A stretch of 50,000 bases of DNA from Symbiodinium natans (Eukaryota > Sar > Dinophyceae > Suessiales > Symbiodiniaceae): assembly GCA_905221605.1 (NCBI GenBank), contig CAJNDS010002340.1:248783-298782 (forward strand), given 5' to 3'. Of this stretch, positions 10,299 to 20,943 are shown piece by piece. The notes beneath the pieces were generated by a model. That model saw nothing but the letters and a program-made list of their open reading frames with translations, did not search any database and had not been told where the DNA came from. The stretch's first letter is position 1; every line of letters starts with the position of its first letter. Position numbers and translations under genes: made by a program.

Positions 10299-10380
10299 TA
10301 CTTAGGAGGTTCGTGGGTAGTGATAAGAGGTGTACAAAAGCCGGCTATAACCTGATTTAGGGCACTTCGAACCCTACTAG
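10299..10380. mobile_element. Family 1 TIR element fragment
   Basis: The left end TACTTAGGAGGTTCGTGGGT matches the family-1 terminus. The following GCTATAACCTGATTTAGGGC matches the conserved interior of the copies near 10990 and 45510. No matching right end is seen, so this copy appears truncated. Confidence 0.5.
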
Positions 10381-10943
10381 ACTTAGATTTTATCCATTAA
10401 AGTTTTCTTATGTTTGGGGCGTTTGGGGTTTAGGGTTTCTGGTTTAGGTTTGTTTAGCGTTTTTTCAGTATGAGGTCGCACGCTACTACAAGCACGGGAA
10501 GGCCGAAGCGCTCAAAAAACGCAAATTTGTGATCAATCCTTTAGACTCCTCAACAGCCCTAAACCCGAAACACCTCCTAAAACCCAAAACCCAAAACCCA
10601 AAACCCTAAACCCTGAAGCCTAAAGCCTAAAGCCTAAACCCTAAACCCTAAACCCTAAACCCTGAACCCTAAACCCTGAACCCTAAACCCTAAACCCTGA
10701 ACCGAGTTCCTGGCCCTCAGAGGGGCTGCCCGCTGAGCCTGTTGAGGTGCTGTAGCCGGTCAGCGCAGATCCTGCTCCATGGCAGGTCTTAGGGTTTAGG
10801 GTTTAGGGTTTAGGGTTTAGGGTTTAGGGTTTAGGGTTCAGGGTTCAGGGTTCAGGGTTCAGGGTTCAGGGTTCAGGGTTCAGGGCTCAGGATTTGAGGT
10901 TTGGGGTTTAGGGTTTTAGGGGCGCTTGCTCGGACTGCCTTTC
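10381..10943. repeat. Arrays with a homogenised TTCAGGG block
   Basis: 10560-10703 is a CCCTAAA array with several CCCTGAA units. 10789-10917 is TTTAGGG and then seven or eight consecutive TTCAGGG units, the mirror of the CCCTGAA block at 26.4 kb. Confidence 0.9.
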
Positions 10944-11052
10944 TTGGGGGTTATAAGCGGGGGCAATAAGAGGGCTAAGAAGTGACTATAACCTTTTTTA
11001 GGGTAGTTATGACTTATAACCCCTACAAAAATCTACCCATGAACCTTCAAGT
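10944..11052. mobile_element. Family 1 TIR element
   Basis: The right end CTACCCATGAACCTTCAAGT (11033-11052) is the family-1 terminus. The interior contains GACTATAACC and TTTAGGGTAGTTATGACTTA, shared with other copies. The left end near 10944 is diverged. Confidence 0.5.
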
Positions 11053-11855
11053 TGGAATTTCGGGAGCTAGGGTTTAGGCTTTTAGGAGGTTAAGGGTTGT
11101 AAGGGCTAAGGGTTAAGGGCTCAGGGCTTAAGGTTTCGGGTTCAGGAGGTTGAGGGTGCAGGGCTTACGGTAGCCCAGTTTGGGGCTTAGGGTTTAGGGT
11201 TTAGGGTTTAGGGTTTAGGGCTTAGGGTTTAGGGTTGAGGGTTTAGGGTTTCGGGTTTAGGGTTAGGGTTCGCCCTCCTAGCCAGCCTCGCCCTCACTGG
11301 CGTAGTCCCGCTGAGCGCCCGACAGGTGCCCAAAACTCTAAACTCTGAATCCTGAAACCTTAAACCCTAAACCTTAAACCCCAAAGCCTAGGCCCTAAAA
11401 CCTGAACCTTACAACCTAAACCCTAAACCCTGAACCTTAAACCCTACACCCGAAAGCCTGAACCGTAAACCCTAAACCCTAAACCCAGAACCCTCAACCC
11501 TCAAACCTAAACCCTAAACCCTAAACCCTAAACCCTAAACCCTAAACCCTAAACCCTAAACCCTAAACCCTAAACCCTAAACGTAAACGGGCTTTGGCAA
11601 GTTTAAGTTAAGGATCGAAGCCGAAGCGACGGGCTCCTAGGAGCCCAATTGAACCCTTGCTTGAGGGAGTTGCCTGTTTCTTAGGGTTTAGGGTTTAGGG
11701 TTTAGGGTTTAGGGTTTAGGGTTTAGGGTTTAGGGTTTAGGGTTTAGGGTTTAGGGTTTAAGGTTTAGGGGTTTAGGGTTTTGGGTTTCAGGTTTCGGGT
11801 AAAGCCCCTAAACTCCTTCTAAACACCCCTAAACCCACTAAACCCTAACACCCTG
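11053..11855. repeat. Mosaic with long CCCTAAA and TTTAGGG arrays
   Basis: 11182-11272 is TTTAGGG, 11336-11583 is CCCTAAA (degenerate at the left, about eleven perfect units at the right) and 11683-11798 is TTTAGGG. Spacers between are shorter than 120 bp and hold nothing recognisable. Confidence 0.9.
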
Positions 11856-11936
11856 CCTGGAGGTGCATGGTAATGATTAACCAATCATGCCTGTACATGG
11901 TTATAAGTACAGTAATAAGTACCATGAACCTCCAAG
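11856..11936. mobile_element. Small family 1 TIR element
   Basis: An 81-bp element. Its end CCTGGAGGTGCATGGTA is mirrored by TACCATGAACCTCCAAG, so nearly the whole element is a hairpin. No coding potential. Confidence 0.65.
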
Positions 11937-13194
11937 TACCCCCCCTGAGCCCTAAGCCCTAAACCATAAACCCTAAACCCTTAAACCTTTAACCCTTAAA
12001 CCTTAAACCCTAAACCCTAAACCCTAAACCCAAACCCCTAACCCCTAACCCGGTCCAGGTCGCGCAGATCCCGGGAGCACCTTCTGGGGCCTGAGGAGGG
12101 GACTGTCGGGGTCTTGTGGCGCTTTCGGGAATTAGGATTCGGGGTTTTGCGTTTGGGGGTTTAGGGATTTGGGTTTAGGGTTCAGGGTCTGGAGTTTAGG
12201 GTTTCGGGTTTAAGGTTTAGGGTTTAGATTCAGGCGCCCTTTCTGCGGGGAGCGGGGGGGGGGGGGATGACAGTATTTTTTGCGGGGGCAGATTAGCTTG
12301 GAAAATATCTATTCAGGCGCCCACGGCCTGAGGTGCCCTACCAACCCTAAACCCTAAACCCTAACCCTAAACCCTAAACCCTAAACCCTAAACCCTAAAC
12401 CGAGGGCTTTTGGATTTTGGGGTCTTCGGGTCCTTGGGAAGCTGCACGATCTGCGGGGTCTTTGAAGCTCTGAAACGGACGTTGACGGGATTTTGGGAAG
12501 AGTGGGGCACGCTACACACAACTCTAAACCTTTTTAGCCCTAAACCCTAAACCCTAAACCCTAAACCCCACACCCCAAACCCGAAAGCCTTTTAGCCTTT
12601 TGGCAAAGGGACGGAGGGTTTACCGTTTTTGTCAGCGGAAACCTTTCTAATCCAACCCGGAGCTTCAAACTCAACTCAAAAGCCCCTGTGGGTGTAGGGT
12701 TTAGGGTTTAGGGTTTAGGGTTTAGGGTTTAGGGTTTAGGGTTTAGGGTTTAGGGTTTAGGGTTTAGGGTTTAGGGTTTAGGGTTTACGGTTTAGGGTTT
12801 AGGGTTTAGGGTTTAGGGTTTATCAGATATCCAAGGCGGGCGCAGCTCACGTAGCTGACCGGAGACTGCCTTGAAGCCGCCTGTTCCCATGGTTCCCTGG
12901 CAGATTGGGCCCCTAAAGCCGAAACACCCAAACCCTGAACCCCATAAACCCGAAACCTTTAGGGTTTAGGGTTTAGGGTTTAGGGTTTAGGGTTTAGGGT
13001 TTAGGGTTTAGGGTTTAGGGTTTAGGGGTTAGGGGTTAGGGGTTAGGGGTTAGGGTTGAGGGTTTGAGGGTTTAGGGTTTAGGGTTTAGGGTTTAGGGTT
13101 TAGGGTTTGGGGTTTAGGGTTTAGGGTTTAGGGTTTAGGGTTTAGGGTTTAGGGTTTAGGGTTTAGGGTTTAGGGTCTAGGGTTTAGGGTTCAG
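11937..13194. repeat. Mosaic of telomere-type arrays
   Basis: Arrays lie at 11947-12050, 12345-12402 and 12537-12585 (CCCTAAA) and at 12160-12230, 12694-12824 and 12957-13194 (TTTAGGG). In 13024-13055 the unit is TTAGGGG for a few copies. Spacers of up to about 150 bp show no gene. Confidence 0.9.
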
Positions 13195-13635
13195 CCAAAC
13201 AATTGCCCATGCCATCCCCTTATCATTCCTACATAGTTCTGGTAAACCCAAGAACCCGCCCCGATGTTACGTGGGTGTGCTGAGCAGGGGCAAGAGCTGA
13301 TTGCGAGCGTCTGCCTACCCAGCTGATCTCAACCCCGAACCCAGCCAAAGTGCCCCCGACATGGAGTCCTTGCCAGAAGTCATCTGAATTGCTTTGCTTT
13401 TGCTGTCCTGCCAGTGGAGGGGAGGTGGGATGCAACGACCTGAGCCCTGGACAGGAAGCCCTAAACCTTAAGCAATAAGCCTGAAACCCTAGAAAAAGAA
13501 CCTAAACCCGAAGCCCTCAAAGCCGAAGCCGAAAGCTCTTTAAAGATGCCCTGCTTCCCCACACTCAAGGGAGTCATACTCGGAGCCCTAAGCATGTACC
13601 CAGAAGAGGTTTCCTCAATGTGCTCCTAATATGGC
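13195..13635. other. Unique spacer, no gene recognised
   Basis: About 440 bp of unique sequence. A 68-codon open frame at 13229-13435 minus has no recognised motif. Confidence 0.5.
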
Positions 13636-13913
13636 CCCTAAACCCTAAACCCTAAACCCCAAACCCCAAACCCCAAACCCCAAACCCTAAACCCTAAACC
13701 CTAAACCCCAAACCCTAAACCCTAAACCCCAAACCCCAAACCCTAAACCCTAAACCCTAAACCCTGAATGACACACAGGTCCTTGCTTCCATCCTCTGCT
13801 CCACTTTGCTGGGTGTCACGGGCTGAGGGCCTGAGACCAGGGTTCAGGGTTTAGGGTTTAGGGTTCAGGGTTCAGGGTTCAGGGTTTAGGGTTTAGGGTT
13901 TAGGGTTTAGGCT
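13636..13913. repeat. CCCTAAA and TTTAGGG arrays
   Basis: 13636-13767 mixes CCCTAAA and CCCCAAA units. 13843-13913 is TTTAGGG with TTCAGGG units. The arrays face each other around 75 bp of unique DNA. Confidence 0.9.
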
Positions 13914-14300
13914 TTGGCCTTGTTGGTTAGACTAGGGCTTCGAGCGGGGGATGGTGTAGTATTTATACATAAATCTATACAAGGATCCTCAGGGAAAACC
14001 ATTGTCAGAACAGGCACCCCCCTCCAAATCCTCCCTCCACACCCAGCCAATTTTCGGACCCCTTTTTTTGCCTCAAATGGGTACCCCCCCTGGGAAACCG
14101 GGGTCCGCAAGCGGACGGTTCGCCAGGACCAGAGGCAGTTGAAGCCCCTCCCAGCAGGGCCCCCCCCCTTTTCGCCCCCCCCCACCCCCTCCAACCCCCA
14201 CCCCCCCCACCCCCCCACCCCCCCCCACCCTCACCCGCGCGTTTTCGAGGCTCAACTGGTGCACGGCCGGGGACGAGCCGAAGAGTCTAAGCTTGAACCG
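13914..14300. other. Spacer ending in a C-rich low-complexity tract
   Basis: Unique sequence to about 14155, then CCCCCCACC-type low complexity to about 14232. Open frames across it on both strands are proline- or glycine-rich composition artefacts. Confidence 0.6.
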
Positions 14301-15102
14301 AAACCCTAAACCTGAAACCTTAAATCTTAGCTCCCCCCCCTTTTCCCCTCTGCCCCCCTTCCCCCCGCACCCCTACCCCCCCCTGAGGGCCCTGGCTCAA
14401 CCCTACGGTCTTTCCAAGCCGAACCGTCTCTTGAACCCTAGACCCAAAAACACCCTAAACCCCAAAGCATGAACCTTGAGCCCTAAGCCCTCAATCCTAA
14501 ACTAACCCTCAACCCTAAACCCCAAACCATAAACCATAAACCCGGAACCCTAAACCCTAAACCCAACCCTTATTGCTTGGGTCCAGCGACTTGGGCGCTG
14601 CGGAATCACCATGCGCACGCGGATGCGCTGGGCCGGGCCGAGGCGGGTCGCGTAGCGTTAAAATTATTCCGACTCCTATGTTGATCCTTAATAATTTGAA
14701 CCCTAATTTAAACCCTAATTTAAACCTAATTTAAACCCTCATTTAAACCCTAAGTTAAACCCTTAAACTCTTACACCCCCTTAGCCGACACCGCCGAAAG
14801 ACCGCAGCGGACCCGAGCGCCGGACCCGGTGGCCGACGTCGAAGAAATGCCCGGCCTGAAATTTGACTTAGGGTTTAGGGTTTGGGGTTTAGGGTTTAGG
14901 GTTTGGGGTCTAGGGTTTAGGGTTTAGGGCTTAGGGTTTAGGCCTGAAATTGACACTGTCAGGGTGTTTGGGATCAAGTAAAGAACTCCTCGAACCTCAT
15001 TGACCCTAAACCCTAAACCCTAGACCCTAAACCCTAAACCCTAAAACCCTAAACCCGAAACCCGAAACCCGAAACCCTGAACCCTAAACCCTAAACCCAA
15101 AG
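14301..15102. repeat. Degenerate CCCTAAA arrays, including a TTTAAACCCTAA block
   Basis: 14440-14567 is degenerate CCCTAAA. 14697-14770 is an unusual block of about six ACCCTAATTTAA-like units, where the telomere-type unit is joined to ATTTAA. 14868-14943 is TTTAGGG. 15004-15102 is CCCTAAA with CCCGAAA variants. The 14568-14700 spacer is GC-rich and unassigned. Confidence 0.85.
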
Positions 15103-15409
15103 TCCTGAAGGGCTTGGGGTGACAGAACGCCAAGGTCCAGGCACTGGGTCAAGCCAAAAGCTCGACCTGGATATGGGATTCATAGGGTCTACTTAGGGGC
15201 TATATGCGGTATGTATATATGGGCATCTCCCAAAAGAGGGGTACCCTCTTTTATGCCCAAAGTAGAATAAAGTCCCCTTAAAGGGACCCCTCAGAGAGGG
15301 TTCCGCCCGTTTTTTGGAAACCCCCATATGCATGTACTAGACCCAAAGCGTAAGCCAAGAATAAGGAAAGTACCCTTTTTGATTAAAAAAGGCTTATAAG
15401 GGAACCTAA
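15103..15409. other. Spacer with a dispersed-element fragment
   Basis: The part at 15354-15406 (AAGAATAAGGAAAGTACCC, then CTTATAAGGGA) is a diverged copy of the sequence at 9685-9735. The rest includes small palindromes such as AGAGGGGTACCCTCTT at 15234-15249. No gene seen. Confidence 0.5.
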
Positions 15410-15660
<251 letters not shown>

Positions 15661-15836
15661 AAAAAGGGGGAAAATCGGCCTACTCTGGGTCCTAGTATAC
15701 ATATACATATGTATATATATACATATGATTTTATACATTCATGTGTAAATGCATGTACACACATTCTTATATACGGTTTGCATCACTGTGCATCCTGAAA
15801 ACGTGGCAGGCACGAGGTTTCCTGCGATTTGGGTTG

Positions 15837-16170
15837 TTGGATGTTTTCGCTTCGTGCGGCCACTCTAAGGGGATTTGCAACTCGCGCACATCGACGTCGC
15901 CATCCTTGTAGCTGTCGTCGCTTTTGGACGTCCGGAATCGCGAAATGCGGAATTGTCTTCGCTTTTAAACATCTGGGTTCGCCAAATGTGAATCTGCCGT
16001 CGCTTTTGGACGTCTGGGTTCGCCAAATGCGACTCTGTCGTCGTTTTTGGGCGTCTTTGCATTTCGGGATGTTGGAAATCGTGCTCCCGCCTAGGCGTTG
16101 TCCGCATCGACGTTTATGGACGTCGGGGCTCACAAGATGTGAAGGTGTCGTTGCTTTTGGTGGATTTTGC
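15837..16170. repeat. 41-bp minisatellite
   Basis: The marker CGTCGCTTTTGGACGTC and close variants start at 15919, 15960, 16001 and 16042, a constant 41-bp period, with more diverged units on both sides. Open frames of 124 and 169 codons on opposite strands cross it and share the periodicity, so I attribute them to the repeat. Confidence 0.85.
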
Positions 16171-16500
16171 AGGACATCCGGAGATCTGGTGGCTCGAAGG
16201 TGAGCTGTTGATGTACAAACGTAGGACCCCAAGATACCTTGAGGACCTTCAGGACCAACCCCAATCTCGTAAACCCCCACATAAGCCCTCAAGACTATAA
16301 AGCCTAAACCCTAGACCCGAAACCCTAATCCTAAACCCTAGACCCGAAACCCTAAAGCCTATAAAGCCTGAACCCTAAACCCCCCAAAACCCCCCAAAAC
16401 CCCCCAAAACCCCCCAAAACCCCCAAAAACCCGCCTAAACCCCCTAAAGCTCCCTAAAGCCCCCTAAACCCCCCAAAACCCCCCCAAAACCCCCCAGAAG
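16171..16500 (-). repeat. Spacer, then CCCTAAA and CCCCCCAAAA array
   Basis: 16171-16292 is unique. 16293-16380 is degenerate CCCTAAA. From about 16380 to 16498 the unit becomes the 10-mer CCCCCCAAAA, with CCCCTAAAGC-like variants at 16436-16470. Confidence 0.85.
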
Positions 16501-16514
16501 CGTGGCGACTTCCC

Positions 16515-16740
16515 ATGATGCAGAAGCTCATTAAACAGTGCTACTGGGTTACTGCTACTACGTCAGGTTGTAGGGTTGGTCTTAAAGATGAGGAAGGACG
16601 GTTGCTTAGGAAGGGTTGGAGAGTGATCACCTCACATGCACGGTTAGGACAGATCCTGCAACAGCCATGTTCGCCCAAGGCGTGGCATGAGACTGAAGAT
16701 TGGACGGGGCAGAGATGGGTGCTCACGGCCTATGTAGCTC
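16515..16740 (+). pseudogene. Relic of a retroelement polyprotein domain (methyltransferase-tail type)
   Basis: The open frame starts at ATGATG (16515) and runs to 16943, but only the first 75 codons look protein-like; after that it enters a C-rich low-complexity tail. Residues 19-59 follow the same spaced pattern as residues 713-758 of the copia polyprotein in this window: C..G[ML]..E, G.[LV].K..R.[LI]T[NS], [VI]LQ..CS and WH. In the copia element that stretch lies just after the methyltransferase-like domain. I read this as a diverged fragment of a related retroelement, on the opposite strand and 14 kb away. There are no flanking LTRs or other domains. It could instead be an unrelated exon. 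Confidence 0.4.
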
Positions 16741-16932
16741 GGGGACATCAATGTCCTCGAAGAAGAAGTTCGGGAAGGGCTCAGGGAAAAGGGGTTCCAT
16801 GCCCCCCTAAACCCCCCGAAACCCCCCGAAACCCTGAAAAGCCCAAACCCAAAACCCTTCAGACCCCCCCAGGGGCCCCCACGAGCGCTTGCGGCTCCCA
16901 GGCTGGTCATTGTCCTTCTTTCCGCGCGCTTT

Positions 16933-17046
16933 TAGGGGTTTAGGGTTTAGGGTTTAGCGTTTAGGGTTTAGGGTTTAGGGTTTAGGGTTTAGGGTTTAGG
17001 GTTTAGGGTTTAGGGTTTAGGGTTTAGGGTTTAGGGTTTAAACCCC
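16933..17046 (+). repeat. TTTAGGG array
   Basis: About fifteen nearly perfect units, ending at TTTAAACCCC. Confidence 0.95.
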
Positions 17047-17890
17047 TAGACTCAACCCACTGGGGAAACTATTGGTTTTGGCGAGAAAACCATCTCTTTT
17101 TTCTAGGGAGAACCAACAACTTTCCTGGATCCTGCCCATTGCTCTGAAAAGCTGTTTTTTCTTGGTGTTGCTGGGCTCGGTGTCGTCGGGCCCCAGAAAG
17201 AATCCGGTGTGCAAGGTTGAGTTTGTATATAATGTAAGACAATCTGCACATGGAACCGGTGGGTTGTAAGTACGACGGAAACAGACTACGGTAGGTCATG
17301 GGGGGAGGGGGGGCCCTTATATAATACATAGATATAGTGGTGAGAGCAAGCTTTAAGAGTCATAATGTTGACAATCAACATCACCGCTCACAAATTGGAG
17401 GGGCGGTGGGAGTTGCAACAGTTCTGGACTTTGGACTGTAGGGCACAATGGAAGGGTGTCATCCCCTCTCCCCCTGTTGGTATGAAACCCGCCAAGCATC
17501 GCCTCTGGTAGATGAGCGCAACCCGCAAGATAACGATGACTGAATGGTAAGGATGCTGACCATGATCATGATACCTATAAGGTCCCCGTTTCTTGATGGA
17601 GAAGAAAATTTCGGCCTCCACCTCGGCATCAGTCTCGCTGCCGCCGTCACTCTCGTCCTGCAGATGAGTGGTTTCACCGTTCGGTTTCAGTCGATCTTTC
17701 CTTTGAAGGCAATTCGCAACTCTCGAGTGCGTGCTTGAAAACTGCACGCGTCGCTTCACAAGCACGCGCTCTTGCGCTTCCACGTCTGAATCACTTCTTG
17801 GAAGTGAGAAGCCTCCGAAACCCAGACCCAGAAGCCTTATCCCATCATACATGCCGTCTTCAAACGTTCAACAGCATGCGCCTGAACACT
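17047..17890. other. Unique spacer with an unassigned open frame
   Basis: No telomere-type repeats in about 840 bp. A 154-codon frame on the minus strand (17388-17852) contains an acidic serine-rich stretch (DESDGGSETDAEVEAE) but no recognised domain, and shorter frames overlap it. It could be an exon remnant; I do not call a gene. 17077-17096 is a small hairpin (GGTTTT / AAAACC). Confidence 0.4.
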
Positions 17891-17985
17891 TTCGGATGTT
17901 CCCCCTTATACAACCGACCTTAATAGGGATTAAAATAGGGGGGTACCCTATAAAGGACTGTTAGCATAAGGTCCGACATCCCAAG
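17891..17985. mobile_element. TIR element, family 3, copy 1
   Basis: The left end CGGATGTTCCCCCTTATA is mirrored by a right end reading CATAAGGTCCGACATCCCAA. The inner arms carry GACCTTAATAGG and AAGGACTGTTAG. Two better copies follow at 19.05 and 19.61 kb. Edges are accurate to a few bases. Confidence 0.65.
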
Positions 17986-18060
17986 GTTTGAGGCACGAGG
18001 CGAAACACCTTGACGCAGCTTTTTCCCCCACGAGGTCGCATGGCGGTCCCGCTCTAGACT

Positions 18061-18175
18061 CTACCTGAAGGCTCTAATGTGGTTCCTTTTTGGGTTTATA
18101 TAGGGTTTAGGGTTTAGGGTGTAGGTTATAAGTATACTACCCCAAAAACGGTACTACATAGCAGCCTTTAGGTAG
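18061..18175. mobile_element. TIR element with internal TTTAGGG units
   Basis: A 115-bp element. The left end CTACCTGAAGGCTCTAATGT and the reverse complement of the right end, CTACCTAAAGGCTGCTATGT, agree at most positions. The centre is TATATAGGG followed by TTTAGGG units and GTAGGTTATA, so a short telomere-type run lies between the arms. No flanking duplication is visible. Confidence 0.65.
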
Positions 18176-18692
18176 AACCCCAAAGCACAAACCCTAAACC
18201 CCAAAAAATACCGAAAACTCCCTAGGATCCTGAGAAAAAAAGCTGAAAGACCTATCTCCACCCCCAAAACCGAACCGACCGAGCGTCAGCGCGGAGCACG
18301 TCAGCGCAGGGTCACTCTGAGCTTCCTGGCGACCTCCGACGCCTTCGGCGTCTGTCCCTAGTTGGGTCTTTCCGACTTTTGGCCATCAGCAGCGACCTGC
18401 CGCAGGTTGCACTGAGACGCGGGGGCTTTGGGGGCTGCCGTTTTCTTGGGGTGATCCTTGGGGTTTTAAGATTTGCTGGTTCAGCAAGGAGCCCAGGAGC
18501 CCGGTTTGAAGGCCCCTGGAAGCCCTCATCCTCCACCCCGAACAACTGAGGCTCCAACTGCTGCCAAGCGTAGAACTGCTCCTTGGACATCATAGCGGGC
18601 CTGGGCCGCATCACAGCGCCAGACGCGTCAAACCCCTGAGCAACCGCAAAGGTGTAACGTGAGATGCTTCGCCGAACAAAGTCCGGGCTTGC
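18176..18692. other. Unique spacer with a weak open frame (minus)
   Basis: A 100-codon frame at 18312-18614 on the minus strand begins with ATG and encodes a soluble, proline- and arginine-rich sequence ending in an RDRRRRRRRSPGSSE tail. I recognise no family. It might be a small gene or an exon of a larger broken one; codon evidence alone is too thin to decide. Confidence 0.3.
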
Positions 18693-18935
18693 TAGAAGTA
18701 CGGCTTTAGGGTTTACGGCTTTAGGGTTCTAGGGTTTTGGGGTTGTAGGGTGTAGGGTTGTAGGGTTTGAGGGTTTTAGGGTTTGAGGGGCTTAGAGTTT
18801 TTGGGTTTTATGGTTTTAGGGTTTAGGGGTTTAGGGCTTTAGGGTTTAGGGTTTTGGGGTTTTCGGGTTTGCGGTTGTTTGGGGTTTGGGGTTTAGGGTA
18901 CAGGGCTTGGGGTTTAGGGTTTAGGGTTTACGGTT
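18693..18935 (+). repeat. Degenerate TTTAGGG array
   Basis: Variable-length units (TTTAGGG, TTTTAGGG, TTGTAGGG, GGGGTTT), more decayed than neighbouring arrays. Confidence 0.85.
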
Positions 18936-19047
18936 TAAACTCTTGGGCGCTCCCCTTGTGCTCTGCACTCCTGAGCCCAAGGCATCACCGTCAGATCAGC
19001 CTTTGCCGCGGGGGACGACTCGGGGAACTTTGGGGAAACCCTGTACC

Positions 19048-19151
19048 TCGGGATGTTACCCCCTATATACTAACAGTCCTTAATATGGATGATAATCGGG
19101 GCTACTATAATCCCTATTAAGGACTGCTAGAGTAAGGGGGAACATCCCAAC
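19048..19151. mobile_element. TIR element, family 3, copy 2
   Basis: The left end TCGGGATGTTACCCCCTATA, followed by ACTAACAGTCCTTAATA, is mirrored by TATTAAGGACTGCTAGAGTA and GGGGGAACATCCCAA on the right. Arms of about 40 bp cover most of the element. No coding potential. Confidence 0.7.
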
Positions 19152-19607
19152 TTCTACCCTGGATCGTGGAGGTTTGTTCTTCCTCTCCTAAACTTTTCGG
19201 GGTTGGGAATCAGGGTTCAGGGTTGACTTTGGTAATTCTTACTATTTTTCGAATTCGATTATCCTTACATTTCCTTACTATGTTAGGGTTGATGGGGTCA
19301 AAGGTTCAGAGTAGAAAACTCAGACTCCAAGGGGAAACACAGAAGGGAAACACGGTCTTAAGTCTAAAAAGACGGGAACAGAAGGCGCTCGAGTGTTAGG
19401 GTTTAGGGTTACCGGACTTCCGCCCCCACACTACACACAAAAACGCAACCAAACTTTGTCGACCGGTAGAGGTCAAGAAGCAGATGCCACTGGCGGTCCA
19501 CTCGCCTGCACCTTATGCGGCTTAGGCTGCTGCTGAGGGCCTTTTCATTGGGGTTTGAGCTTAGGGTTGACCACTCGAGACCCCAAACACCCGTTATCAA
19601 CCCTACA
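19152..19607. other. Unique spacer, no gene recognised
   Basis: Two short TTTAGGG-like patches (about 19397-19410 and 19560) and otherwise unique sequence. Open frames of 60-80 codons are unremarkable. Confidence 0.5.
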
Positions 19608-19706
19608 GGTTGGGATGTTCCCCCTTATAATACTAACAGTCCTCCGTAGTACCCCCTGTTATAATCCCGATTAAGGACGGTTAGTTAGTTCTAAGGGGAA
19701 CCCATC
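19608..19706. mobile_element. TIR element, family 3, copy 3
   Basis: The left end GGTTGGGATGTTCCCCCTTA and ACTAACAGTCCT are mirrored by TTAAGGACGGTTAGTTAG and AAGGGGAACCCAT. This is the third member of the family within 1.8 kb. Confidence 0.65.
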
Positions 19707-20103
19707 TCTACCTGCAAATCCTAACGCCCCGACCGCAAGCATCTCCTGCGTTTGGAAGCCGTGGTGCCATCAAGAGCGTAGGTTTCAAAAGTCGGGTTTT
19801 GGGGGGCTTCGGGGTTTCTGGGCTGGGTGCCTTTGGGCTTGGGGTTTAGGGTGTAGGGCTTCATCTCAGGCCCAAACCCTAAAAAACCCTAAATATGTAT
19901 GAACCCCCCCCCACACATTTGCCGATGGGCGCAGGGATGCTTGGTCCAAAAAACTTGTCAACCCCCACCCCACCCCACAAACAAAAACACCACTCTGCTC
20001 TTTCCAATCCTGTCCTTCAAACCCCACTAGCACCCTAAACCCTATACCCTTATATTCCGGCAACCCGTCCCTGCCTGCTAATTCAAGTAACATCTCGGAA
20101 CAC
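19707..20103. other. Unique spacer, no gene recognised
   Basis: Short TTTAGGG-like remnants near 19840 and 19880. A 75-codon minus-strand frame at 19866-20093 has no recognisable motif. Confidence 0.5.
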
Positions 20104-20370
20104 TTGCCTGCCCGGTCATAAGCCTTCCAGCACTACCTATTGAGCCAATGTTCCGCAACTGTTGCCCGCCTGGGCCTCCCTGACCTGCGTATTAGGCAAC
20201 ATTCGGTACAGTTGCCCGCCTGAAACTCTATGGCCTGCCTGTTGCAGCAATATTCTGGTACAGCTGCCTGTCTGAAACTACATGGCCTGCTTGTTGCCCG
20301 TAACATTTTTCTTCAGTTGCCTGTCTGGGCCACAGAGGGCCGCCTGCAGTTGCCCGCAATCTGTTCTGCA
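20104..20370. repeat. Degenerate 52-bp minisatellite
   Basis: The phrase GTTGCC[CT]G[CT]CTG recurs at 20161, 20211, 20263 and 20316, with related units before and after. The spacing is 50-53 bp, and the units carry CTATGGCCTGCCTGTTGC-like text. No known function. Confidence 0.75.
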
Positions 20371-20899
20371 TGCTGTACTGCCTGCTGTCCTCAGCACGTC
20401 GCATCGCATGAAGCGCCAGCAACCCTACTTGTCGATTGGCAAAAAACTATGAAATCTACACCGACCGACACCTACACCGCTGAAAAAATCCCTTAAATAT
20501 CCCAAAGCCCCGAACCTAAACCCTAAATAAAGATCCCCGCATCTTCAACCTCAGGAAGGGGCGACTTCCACTGGTGGGGCCATAACCGCCGCCGCTGGCG
20601 GCGCCGCAACTGGCAAATCCCATGTTTCAATCGGGGGGGGGGGGGGGGGGGCGCTAAACCCGAAACCCTAAACCCTAAACCCTAAATCCTGGGTTCAGGG
20701 TTTGGGGCTCAATTAACGGCCGCAAGCCGCGTTTAGGGACTTTAGGGTTTGGGGTCTGGGGGGGCCACTCTCAACTCCCACCTGAACTTCGACCCATGGG
20801 CTCAGACCGCCAGATTCTAAAGGCTCACTGGACCCGTGGCGAGTTCAGAGATTGGGGCTCAGACTTTCGACTTTTTCAGCGGGCGTTGGGGGGGGCTGT

Positions 20900-20943
<44 letters not shown>

